From contig NZ_JBEWYP010000003.1 in the NCBI RefSeq assembly GCF_040566555.1, forward strand, positions 248,001 through 312,000: DNA of 64,000 nucleotides, in the 5' to 3' direction. The position numbers and the translations under genes are program-made. The notes beneath the pieces are model-generated. The model did no database searches and had not been told where the DNA came from. It saw nothing but the letters and a program-made list of their open reading frames with translations. Positions 51,247-59,296 of this stretch are shown here, piece after piece (position 1 is the stretch's first letter; each line of letters starts with the position of its first letter). This DNA is from Sediminicola sp040566555. Its GTDB lineage: Bacteria; Bacteroidota; Bacteroidia; Flavobacteriales; Flavobacteriaceae.

Positions 51247-51436
51247 ACTGCTTTTGATTTTTATTGGATAGGGGTGATTTCAGCCATCATCACAATTTAT
51301 ATACGACTCCATAAGTGGATTCTGCATACTTGATGCAACCTCTACTCATTTTACGATATCAGATACTACAAGAATGCTGATCAGGAGAACGAAACTGCGT
51401 GCAAGTAGCACCAATTTTATATTCTCCCCAAAACAT

Positions 51437-51468
51437 AAAAAAGCCCCTGGAGTTCCAAGGGCTTTTTT
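51437..51468. terminator. bidirectional terminator
   Basis: AAAAAAGCCC and GGGCTTTTTT arms around an inner TGG/CCA pairing lie between the small lipoprotein gene and the convergent sterol desaturase gene. Confidence 0.85.
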
Positions 51469-51489
51469 ATATGTATAATGCTCTGTTAC

Positions 51490-52449
51490 CTAATTTGGCC
51501 TACTATAAGCCAATTCCGGATTAACATCCTTATGCTCCTTAAAAAGTCGCTGTTGTTGCTTTACAGTTAATGTGCTGCCATCGTGACTCCAGCCCGGAGG
51601 GCCAAAGATATACATCAGCGCATGTGAGAGCTTCTTAGATTTCTTTACGTCTTTATAAATGTCCTTAAACTCATGAGTAAGGATCACAATGGGATTATGG
51701 GAATCAGGTGCGTGTATTACCCCGTACTTTACATCTATATCATCATCCAGTTCTTTCCAGGTACCAAAGATTTTATCAAATATATTCAGAAACCCTCCGT
51801 GGTTTTTGTCCAAATATTCTACATTTTGTGCATGGTGCACCTGATGCATGGTATGGGTGTTAAAGATCTTCTCTAAGAAACCCATTTTTGGGACATAGAC
51901 CGAATGAAGCTGAAATTGCCACAATGCCTCTATACCCAAACAGACCACAACCATTTCTGGAGGAAAGCCCAATGCAGGCATCCACATATAAAATAAGGGC
52001 TTGTACAATATGGTGAACCAGCCGTTTCTTACAGCAGTACCTAAATTAAAATTATCTGAAGAATGGTGTACAATATGTGCAGCCCATAAAATACGTATTT
52101 CGTGGTTTGCCCTATGGAACCAATAATAGGTAAAATCATCTGCAAATTGACAAAGAAGCCAGACATACCAGGCATACCCAAATGATTCATATCCTAGAAT
52201 GTTTGTACGAACTCCTGAAACATCTACAGGATTAAAAAGCTCATAGGTAAATTCAAAGATTACAATGGCAGATATTACTTTAATTAAAGGGGCAATAATA
52301 GCGGAACCAATGCCCATAAAGCCACTGGCGGCAAAATCTTTCCACTCGTAAAGGTCATCATCTCCGTGGGTTTTGCTGTAAGTTAATTCCAATAAGATAA
52401 AGGCAATAAAACAGGGGACTCCGTATACTAACGGATTGGTAAAATCCAT
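51490..52449 (-). CDS. sterol desaturase / fatty acid hydroxylase family protein
   Basis: A 319-aa integral membrane di-iron enzyme of the FA_hydroxylase superfamily. The three histidine boxes are HRANH (about residues 112-116), HIVHH (125-129) and HQVHH (202-206), with another His near KNHGGF and HAPDSH. About five membrane helices flank them. Members hydroxylate or desaturate lipids such as sterols, carotenoids or fatty acids. The substrate is not known. Length and box spacing are normal. Confidence 0.9.
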   Translation of the reverse strand: MDFTNPLVYGVPCFIAFILLELTYSKTHGDDDLYEWKDFAASGFMGIGSAIIAPLIKVISAIVIFEFTYELFNPVDVSGVRTNILGYESFGYAWYVWLLCQFADDFTYYWFHRANHEIRILWAAHIVHHSSDNFNLGTAVRNGWFTILYKPLFYMWMPALGFPPEMVVVCLGIEALWQFQLHSVYVPKMGFLEKIFNTHTMHQVHHAQNVEYLDKNHGGFLNIFDKIFGTWKELDDDIDVKYGVIHAPDSHNPIVILTHEFKDIYKDVKKSKKLSHALMYIFGPPGWSHDGSTLTVKQQQRLFKEHKDVNPELAYSRPN

Positions 52450-52535
52450 AAAAACTACATTTTTTGTAAATATAACAATAAACTCACGCTACTCTTTAAT
52501 ACTTTAACATCAACATATCAAATTAATACAAGCTT

Positions 52536-52970
52536 CTATTTTTCTTTTATACTTCTCAATAAATTATTTTGTTCCTTCATTAATTCCTCCAGATTGGCCA
52601 GCAATTCTAAATTTTTTGGGGTGGCCACTTCTTGATTTTTAGGATCTTCCGATTTGGATTTAAAGCGGTTGATAAACTTGATGACCACAAATATGGTAAA
52701 GGCCACTACAATAAAGTCCACAAAAACTTCGATCAGTTCGCCATAAGCAATAGCAACTTCTTCTATATTCTCTTGCTTTTCCCTAAGGATAAACTTTCTA
52801 TCGGAATAATTTACGCCACCTGTCAATAAGTTCAACGGAGGCATGATCACCTTTTTTACTATGGCATCGACCACCTTGTTGAAGGCGGTTCCTATAATGA
52901 TACCCACCGCCATATCGATCATATTGCCCTTGATCGCAAAATTCTTAAATTCTTTAAAAAAATCTTTCAT
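52536..52970 (-). CDS. mscL: large-conductance mechanosensitive channel
   Basis: A 144-aa MscL channel protein, which opens under membrane tension to release osmolytes. The N-terminal amphipathic FFKEFKNFAIKGNMIDMAVGIIIGTAFNKVV is characteristic (seen in its parts, with the GNMIDMAVG pore helix), followed by two membrane helices and a C-terminal coiled coil. It starts 8 bases after parC and is likely in the parE-parC-mscL operon. Confidence 0.95.
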   Translation of the reverse strand: MKDFFKEFKNFAIKGNMIDMAVGIIIGTAFNKVVDAIVKKVIMPPLNLLTGGVNYSDRKFILREKQENIEEVAIAYGELIEVFVDFIVVAFTIFVVIKFINRFKSKSEDPKNQEVATPKNLELLANLEELMKEQNNLLRSIKEK

Positions 52971-52978
52971 GGCATTAT

Positions 52979-55627
52979 TTAGAATAATAAAGTCTGGCCC
53001 TCATCTTCTGGTTTGGACCCCTTGGGCTTCGTGGAATTTGAAGTAGCTTCACTGGAAGAGTCTAACGGCTCTTCATCAACAACTTCCATGTCCTCTGGCT
53101 TTTGCTCCTCTGGCTCTTCAAATGGCAATGGTTCCAAAGCGTTTACACTCTTTACCTTTTCTGACGTCAATACATTACCTAAAGCTTTAATTCCCTTAAC
53201 CGCTATGAAGTCCTCCAAATCAATTGTTTGGTTGGGTTTTGCATCCTTGCCTCTGGGCTTGGTAAATTCTATTTCTACGACAGGTCTCCAATCCGTGGAA
53301 ACGAGTTCTAAGACCGACTTAGGGTGTTCAGAAATGAACAATTCCTCTTTGCCTTCATTTTCAATGACAAAGCGTTTGATATAATACTTTTCCTTTTCCC
53401 CCTCATAATACACAGCGGATAATGGCTTTTCCGGATTCCATTTTTCCAACAAAATCATGTCTTCATCAAAATGCGTTGAAAGATCAGGTATCAATGTTTT
53501 GGCGATTCCTTTTTGGGTCACAACAAGAAGCAGGTCATCTCCTCTAAATTCCCCCAATAGATCTCCCCTGCCATCAACATTGAGCCTTCTAACCACGTCA
53601 TCGAACCAGATTTTCCTTGGCTTCAAGGTAGAAACACCCTTTTCTTTTAGTTCTACTCGCTTAACAGGGTATTTCGTAACAACATTTCCTTTAGAAGCCC
53701 TGCCTTTGATGAGCACATCGGCAAAATCGATATCCCATTTTAATTTTTTAATACTGCCTGCCTGTCTCAACATTACAGTAACCACTTCGGCCTCCCCATT
53801 GGGATTGGCGGAGAAGTACAATAATTCTGAATTGGCCTTACCATTGGTCAGGTCATAAATCTTGTCCCTGGTAATGCTGGTTACATTAAAACGTTTAATA
53901 TAACTAGGACCACCTTTCCCATCCTTATAGATCATATTATAAATGGTGCGCTTATCCTTTTTCTTAAAAACTGCAACATGAATAATATTTTTACCGATAA
54001 AAGTCTTGGCGTCCACCTTGGTGATCATCATCTTGCCATCCTTCGTAAAACAAATAATATCATCAATATCACTACAATCGGTCACATATTCGTCCCTTTT
54101 TAGAGAAGTTCCAACAAAACCTTCCTCTTTGTTCACATAGAGTTTTGTATTCCGAATAACCACCTTGGTAGCTTCAATATCATCAAAAACTCTAATTTCC
54201 GATTTACGCTCCCTACCTTTTCCGTATTTTTCCTTTAGACTTTTGAAATAGTCTATGGCATATTCAATCAAATGCTCAAGGTGATGCTTTACCTGTGCAA
54301 TTTTTTCTTCCAGACCTTCAATAAATTGTTGGGCCTTTTCCAAGTCGAACTTAGAAATCCTTTTGATCCGAATTTCTGTAAGTCGGACTATATCTTCCTC
54401 AGTTATAGCTCTTTTTAGATGGCCGACATGAGGTTGTAGTCCCTTATCAATAGCCTTAATAACCCCTTCCCAGGTCTCTTCCTCTTCAATATCCCTATAT
54501 ATTCTTTTCTCAATGAAAATCCGTTCCAAAGAAGTAAAGTGCCACTGCTCCTCAAGTTCGGAAAGCTGTATTTCCAATTCAGCCTTTAATAAGTCTACCG
54601 TATTATCAGTGGACCTTTTCAGCATTTCAACCACTCCAATAAAAAGAGGTTTGTTGTCTTCTATAATACATCCCAAAGGTGAAATTGAAGATTCGCAGGC
54701 TGTAAAGGCATAAAGGGCGTCAATGGTCTTATCGGGTGAAAGTCCACTTGGCAAATGCACCAAAATCTCTACATCCGCAGCAGTGTTATCTTCAATTTTT
54801 TTAATTTTTATTTTCCCTTTATCATTTGCTTTTAGGATGGAATCTATTAAACTAGAAGTATTGGTTCCGTATGGAATTTCGTTTATAACCAGCGTATTCC
54901 TGTCCAGTTGTGAAATTTTTGCCCTTACGCGAATTTTTCCTCCCCTGAGTCCTTCGTTATAATTGGTCACATCGATAATACCAGCCGTCGGAAAATCAGG
55001 AAAAAGGGTAAAACGCTGTCCTTTCAAATGTTTGATAGAGGCGTCTATTAATTCAATAAAGTTGTGTGGCAGTACTTTTGTGGAAAGTCCCACCGCAATT
55101 CCTTCGGCACCTGAGGCCAATAAAAGTGGGAATTTAACCGGAAGGTTTACTGGCTCTTTCCTCCTGCCGTCATAGGACTGTTGCCATTCTGTAATTTTTG
55201 GACTAAAAACAACTTCCAGTCCAAATTTGGAAAGTCTGGCCTCAATATATCTCGATGCCGCTGCCCCATCCCCAGTTAAAATATTACCCCAGTTACCCTG
55301 GGTGTCGATCAGCAGATCTTTTTGACCGATCTGCACCATGGCATCAGCTATACTGGCATCACCATGGGGATGGTACTGCATTGTATGTCCAACAACGTTT
55401 GCCACCTTATTATATCTTCCATCGTCCAGTTCTTTTAGGGCGTGCATGATCCGTCTCTGTACGGGTTTAAATCCGTCTTCGATAGCTGGTACAGCACGTT
55501 CTAAAATAACATAGGAAGCGTAATCTAAAAACCAATCTTTATACATCCCTGTGACCTTGGTCAAGGAGTCCTGGGAGTTATCTAGGTTTTCATTAATTCC
55601 TTCATTTACTTCTTCATTCTCTTCCAT
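52979..55627 (-). CDS. parC: DNA topoisomerase IV subunit A
   Basis: The breakage-reunion subunit of topoisomerase IV, which decatenates daughter chromosomes. The catalytic Tyr is in AAASRYIEA (Y127), with GFKPVQRRIMHAL and QYHPHGDASI before it. The C-terminal beta-pinwheel region contains RASKGNVVTKYPVKRVELKE-like segments but no perfect GyrA box, which supports ParC. The 882-aa length is long because of an acidic, repetitive C-terminal tail. It follows parE by 31 bases. Confidence 0.95.
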   Translation of the reverse strand: MEENEEVNEGINENLDNSQDSLTKVTGMYKDWFLDYASYVILERAVPAIEDGFKPVQRRIMHALKELDDGRYNKVANVVGHTMQYHPHGDASIADAMVQIGQKDLLIDTQGNWGNILTGDGAAASRYIEARLSKFGLEVVFSPKITEWQQSYDGRRKEPVNLPVKFPLLLASGAEGIAVGLSTKVLPHNFIELIDASIKHLKGQRFTLFPDFPTAGIIDVTNYNEGLRGGKIRVRAKISQLDRNTLVINEIPYGTNTSSLIDSILKANDKGKIKIKKIEDNTAADVEILVHLPSGLSPDKTIDALYAFTACESSISPLGCIIEDNKPLFIGVVEMLKRSTDNTVDLLKAELEIQLSELEEQWHFTSLERIFIEKRIYRDIEEEETWEGVIKAIDKGLQPHVGHLKRAITEEDIVRLTEIRIKRISKFDLEKAQQFIEGLEEKIAQVKHHLEHLIEYAIDYFKSLKEKYGKGRERKSEIRVFDDIEATKVVIRNTKLYVNKEEGFVGTSLKRDEYVTDCSDIDDIICFTKDGKMMITKVDAKTFIGKNIIHVAVFKKKDKRTIYNMIYKDGKGGPSYIKRFNVTSITRDKIYDLTNGKANSELLYFSANPNGEAEVVTVMLRQAGSIKKLKWDIDFADVLIKGRASKGNVVTKYPVKRVELKEKGVSTLKPRKIWFDDVVRRLNVDGRGDLLGEFRGDDLLLVVTQKGIAKTLIPDLSTHFDEDMILLEKWNPEKPLSAVYYEGEKEKYYIKRFVIENEGKEELFISEHPKSVLELVSTDWRPVVEIEFTKPRGKDAKPNQTIDLEDFIAVKGIKALGNVLTSEKVKSVNALEPLPFEEPEEQKPEDMEVVDEEPLDSSSEATSNSTKPKGSKPEDEGQTLLF

Positions 55628-55658
55628 TCAGAAAGATTCGTATTAGTTTGGTTTATAT

Positions 55659-57512
55659 TTAGTTGTCCTTGACAAGATCAAGTTCAACTTTAAGATTTTC
55701 TATAATAAATTTCTGGCGGTCGGGTGTGTTTTTGCCCATATAGAATTCCAATAAATTCTCAATGGACAGCGCTTTATCCAACATCACGGGCTCTAAACGA
55801 ATGTCGTCCCCAATGAAGTGCTGGAATTCGTCCGGGGAGATTTCCCCCAGACCTTTAAACCTTGTGATCTCAGGTTTTCCTGTTAATTTCTCTATGGCAT
55901 CTCTTCGTTCATCCTCACTATAACAATAGATGGTTTCTTTTTTATTGCGTACCCTAAACAAAGGGGTCTGCAAAATATAGAGATGGTTCTCCTTAATGAG
56001 CTCGGGAAAAAATTGTAGGAAGAATGTAATCAACAGCAATCGGATGTGCATTCCATCAACATCGGCATCCGTAGCGATCACAACGTTGTTATACCGGAGA
56101 TCCTCCATAGATTCTTCTATGTTCAAGGCCGCCTGCAATAAGTTGAATTCTTCGTTCTCGTATACAATTTTCTTGGACATGCCATAGGAATTCAATGGCT
56201 TCCCCCTAAGGCTAAAAACAGCCTGGGTATTTACATTCCTAGATTTGGTAATGGAGCCGGATGCAGAATCTCCCTCTGTAATAAATAAGGTGCTCTCCAA
56301 CCGCTTTTCGTTTTTCATATCCCCAAGGTGCACCCTGCAATCCCTAAGTTTCTTGTTGTGCAAGCTCGCTTTTTTAGCCCGATCCTTTGCCAGTTTTCGA
56401 ATTCCGGAAAGTTCTTTTCTTTCGCGTTCCGCCTGCATGATCTTTCGCTGCAGTTTTTCTGCGGTATCTGGGTTTTTATGCAAGTAGTTGTCTAGCTGCT
56501 TTCCAACAAAATCATTGATGTAGGTCCTCACCGTGGGAAAATCGCCTCCCATATCCGTAGAACCCAACTTTGTTTTGGTCTGACTTTCAAATACAGGTTC
56601 CATCACTTTAATGGCAATGGCGGAAATTATGGATTTCCGTATATCGGAAGCCTCATAATTTTTGCCGTAAAAGTCACGAATGGTCCTTGCCACCGCTTCC
56701 CTAAATGCAGATTGGTGGGTCCCCCCCTGCGTGGTGTGCTGTCCATTCACAAAGGAATGATACTCCTCGCTATACTGTGTTTTACTATGTGTTATGGCAA
56801 CCTCAATATCCTCTCCCTTTAAATGAATTACTGGATAGAGCATATCATCCTTGGAATTGTTGTCCTCCAATAAATCTTTTAAACCATTATCTGAATGGAA
56901 TTTCTCCCCATTGAAAACAATGGTCAGCCCTGGATTTAAATAGACATAGTATTTAAGCATGCGCTCCACATACTCATTCCTGTATTTGTATTTTTTGAAG
57001 ATAACCTCGTCAGGAATAAAGGAAACCTTGGTTCCTTTACGTTTTGTTGTTTCCACAGGGCCATCTTCAGAGACCAGATTGCCTTGATGGAATTCTGCTG
57101 TTTTTAATTTATTTTCTCGAGATGATTCTACTTTAAAAAAAGTGGACAATGCGTTGACAGCTTTTGTACCAACCCCATTTAAACCTACCGATTTCTTAAA
57201 GGCCTTACTATCGTACTTACCACCTGTATTCATTTTGGAAACAACATCCACAACTTTGCCCAAAGGAATACCCCGGCCATAATCACGAACACTGACCACA
57301 TTATCCTTTATACTGATATCTATGGTCTTCCCTGCCCCCATTACAAATTCATCTATACAGTTATCCAAAACTTCCTTAAGAAGTATATAGATACCGTCAT
57401 CTGCAGAGGATCCATCTCCCAATTTACCAATATACATTCCAGGTCGCATACGAATATGCTCCTTCCAATCCAATGAACGTATATTATCTTCGGTATATTG
57501 GGTGTTTTCCAT
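55659..57512 (-). CDS. parE: DNA topoisomerase IV subunit B
   Basis: The ATPase subunit of topoisomerase IV, with a GHKL ATPase domain (MRPGMYIGKLGDGS, DNCIDEFVMGAG, RDYGRGIPLG, GLNGVGTKAVNALS) and a TOPRIM domain (FITEGDSASGS, ATDADVDGMHIRLL). At 617 aa it has the ParE rather than the longer GyrB layout. It is the first gene of the parE-parC-mscL unit. Confidence 0.95.
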   Translation of the reverse strand: MENTQYTEDNIRSLDWKEHIRMRPGMYIGKLGDGSSADDGIYILLKEVLDNCIDEFVMGAGKTIDISIKDNVVSVRDYGRGIPLGKVVDVVSKMNTGGKYDSKAFKKSVGLNGVGTKAVNALSTFFKVESSRENKLKTAEFHQGNLVSEDGPVETTKRKGTKVSFIPDEVIFKKYKYRNEYVERMLKYYVYLNPGLTIVFNGEKFHSDNGLKDLLEDNNSKDDMLYPVIHLKGEDIEVAITHSKTQYSEEYHSFVNGQHTTQGGTHQSAFREAVARTIRDFYGKNYEASDIRKSIISAIAIKVMEPVFESQTKTKLGSTDMGGDFPTVRTYINDFVGKQLDNYLHKNPDTAEKLQRKIMQAERERKELSGIRKLAKDRAKKASLHNKKLRDCRVHLGDMKNEKRLESTLFITEGDSASGSITKSRNVNTQAVFSLRGKPLNSYGMSKKIVYENEEFNLLQAALNIEESMEDLRYNNVVIATDADVDGMHIRLLLITFFLQFFPELIKENHLYILQTPLFRVRNKKETIYCYSEDERRDAIEKLTGKPEITRFKGLGEISPDEFQHFIGDDIRLEPVMLDKALSIENLLEFYMGKNTPDRQKFIIENLKVELDLVKDN

Positions 57513-57823
57513 TAATTAAGTAGTTTAAGGCGCGTTGCTAATATAGGGAGTGTTCTAAAAAGATAAAAACACTACTTGTTAAAGTAATTAACAATAGCTT
57601 GTATTCATTTGTTGATATAGATTGTATTCCAAGGGATTTCGATTTCAGTAACGGTAGTAGAAAATCAGAATTACCTGAAGGACCTAAACGATAATATAGC
57701 AAAAATATAATAAAACACCCCAAGTAAAATGAATGCCCTATTTTGACATCTATCCTACTTGGGGTATTATTTTTATTACCGTTTAAAGTATAAAGATAAT
57801 TTAAACCTTATTAATTGTGATTC
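57513..57823. other. intergenic stretch between ychF and parE
   Basis: A 311-base gap with the ychF terminator hairpin near its middle. The parE promoter is expected on the left side, but no perfect TAnnTTTG was found. No gene is supported. Confidence 0.5.
57711..57765 (-). terminator. terminator after ychF, long loop
   Basis: A perfect 10-bp stem ACCCCAAGTA / TACTTGGGGT with a 29-base loop is followed on the minus strand by a T-rich tract. Confidence 0.7.
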
Positions 57824-58918
57824 TTACACATTAAAACGGAAGTGCATTACATCACCATCTTTAACGATGTATTCTTTGCCCTCTACTTTCATTTTACCTG
57901 CCTCTTTAACCTTGGCCTCACTTCCAAAGGCAACAAAATCGTCGTAAGCAATCACTTCTGCACGGATAAATCCTTTTTCAAAATCGGTATGAATTACTCC
58001 AGCTGCCTGTGGCGCCGTTGCCCCAACGGGAATAGTCCATGCCCTTACCTCTTTGACCCCTGCTGTAAAATAGGTTTCAAGATTTAATAATTTATATGCC
58101 CCGCGAATTAATTTGGCAGATCCCGGTTCTTCAAGACCAAGATCTTCCAAAAACATTTGTCGCTCTTCATAAGTTTCCAGTTCAGTAATATCAGCTTCTG
58201 TCCCTACTGCTAAGAATATAACTTCTGCATTCTCGTCCTTTACCGCCTCTTTTACTTTATCCACGTAGCTATTACCTGTGGTTGCGGATTCTTCATCTAC
58301 ATTACAGACATACATCACCGGTTTATCTGTAATAAACTGCAACGGCTTTACAAATTCGTTTCTGTCTTCTTTGCTAAATTCAAGGGCGCGAATGGAAACA
58401 CCCGCTTCCAAACCTTGTTTAATTTTCAATAGGACAGCTTCTTCCTTTTGTGCTTCCTTATTCCCAGTTTTGGCAGCGCGTTTTACTTTTTCAAGCTTTT
58501 TGTCTACCGTTTCAAGATCCTTTAATTGCAATTCCATATCAATGGTCTCCTTATCCCTAATAGGATTGATGGATCCATCTACATGAACAATATTGTCGTT
58601 ATCAAAACATCTTAGGACATGAAGAATTGCGTCGGTTTCACGGATATTCCCCAAAAATTGGTTTCCAAGACCTTCTCCCTTACTGGCTCCCTTTACCAAC
58701 CCTGCTATGTCAACTATTTCTACGGTTGCTGGTAGAACTCGCTCCGGATTGACCAAAGATTCTAATTTTTCTAATCTAGCATCTGGCACGTTTACCACCC
58801 CTATATTAGGCTCTATGGTGCAAAACGGAAAATTGGCACTTTGTGCTTTTGCATTGGACAAACAATTGAAAAGTGTTGATTTACCAACGTTTGGCAATCC
58901 TACGATACCTGCTTTCAT
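57824..58918 (-). CDS. ychF: OBG-family nucleotide-binding protein YchF
   Basis: A P-loop NTPase of the Obg/YchF type that prefers ATP and binds ribosomes, linked to redox stress. P-loop is GLPNVGKST, then DIAGLVKGASKGEGLGNQFL (switch region) and NVDEE replacing the GTP-specific NKxD. The C-terminal TGS domain ends KEYIVKDGDVMHFRFNV. Start ATG 58916-58918 (MKAGIVGLPNV, 364 aa) is preferred, since the upstream ATG lies before the -7 promoter box. Confidence 0.96.
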   Translation of the reverse strand: MKAGIVGLPNVGKSTLFNCLSNAKAQSANFPFCTIEPNIGVVNVPDARLEKLESLVNPERVLPATVEIVDIAGLVKGASKGEGLGNQFLGNIRETDAILHVLRCFDNDNIVHVDGSINPIRDKETIDMELQLKDLETVDKKLEKVKRAAKTGNKEAQKEEAVLLKIKQGLEAGVSIRALEFSKEDRNEFVKPLQFITDKPVMYVCNVDEESATTGNSYVDKVKEAVKDENAEVIFLAVGTEADITELETYEERQMFLEDLGLEEPGSAKLIRGAYKLLNLETYFTAGVKEVRAWTIPVGATAPQAAGVIHTDFEKGFIRAEVIAYDDFVAFGSEAKVKEAGKMKVEGKEYIVKDGDVMHFRFNV

Positions 58919-58939
58919 TCTTTCATTATTTTGAGGGTG

Positions 58940-58947
58940 CAAATATA
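58940..58947 (-). promoter_or_regulatory. -7 promoter element of ychF
   Basis: Reads TATATTTG on the minus strand, a perfect TAnnTTTG, 22 bases before the ATG, with a TTTG about 18-19 bases upstream. Confidence 0.65.
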
Positions 58948-59041
58948 GTTCTAAAAAGCAAATTCCAAACCATTGATTCCACAAACTATCACCAGACAGT
59001 TAAAGTCATTGAACTTTAAGTGAATTTGTAGTGTTAAAGGG

Positions 59042-59080
59042 AATAATAAAGCAGATTAATCTTAAGGCTTCCTTTATTAT
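59042..59080. repeat. inverted repeat upstream of TonB receptor
   Basis: AATAATAAAG (59042-59051) and CTTTATTAT (59072-59080) are complementary over nine bases around a 20-base spacer that itself holds AGATTAATCT. No T-run follows, so it is not an obvious terminator. Confidence 0.35.
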
Positions 59081-59296
59081 GGACAAGAATTACCTATACA
59101 CCCCATATTTTATCATTAAAGTTTTTGATAAATTTATTAAGAAAATATCCTTGAATTATAACCCGCTATATGACTGACTTGCCATTCCTTTGATTAAACA
59201 GAAAATTCACGATTGGACTTTATATTTCACAAAAAAATGTTAATTCATAAATTTTTTGTTATTTTCGGCAACATATTAACTCAAAACTTAAACTAT

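Larger units (their letters stand above)
58919..59296. other. intergenic stretch upstream of TonB receptor
   Basis: A 378-base gap with the ychF promoter at its left end, an inverted repeat around 59042-59080 and a TTAAAG...CTTTAA inverted repeat near 59001. The receptor promoter is not obvious: a near-match TATTTTCG lies at 59260. Confidence 0.5.

Noticed and set aside
53013..55449. Long open frames on the strand opposite parC and parE
   Set aside because: They follow the codon periodicity of the real genes, have no start-site signals and show no recognisable domains.
57824..58984. Longer ychF from ATG 58982-58984
   Set aside because: The start lies upstream of the -7 box and adds 22 unrelated residues before MKAGIVGLPNVGKST.
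59213..59296. Extra 28 residues before the TonB receptor signal peptide
   Set aside because: The signal peptide of the receptor begins at ATG 59297, and the upstream codons look like noncoding AT-rich sequence.
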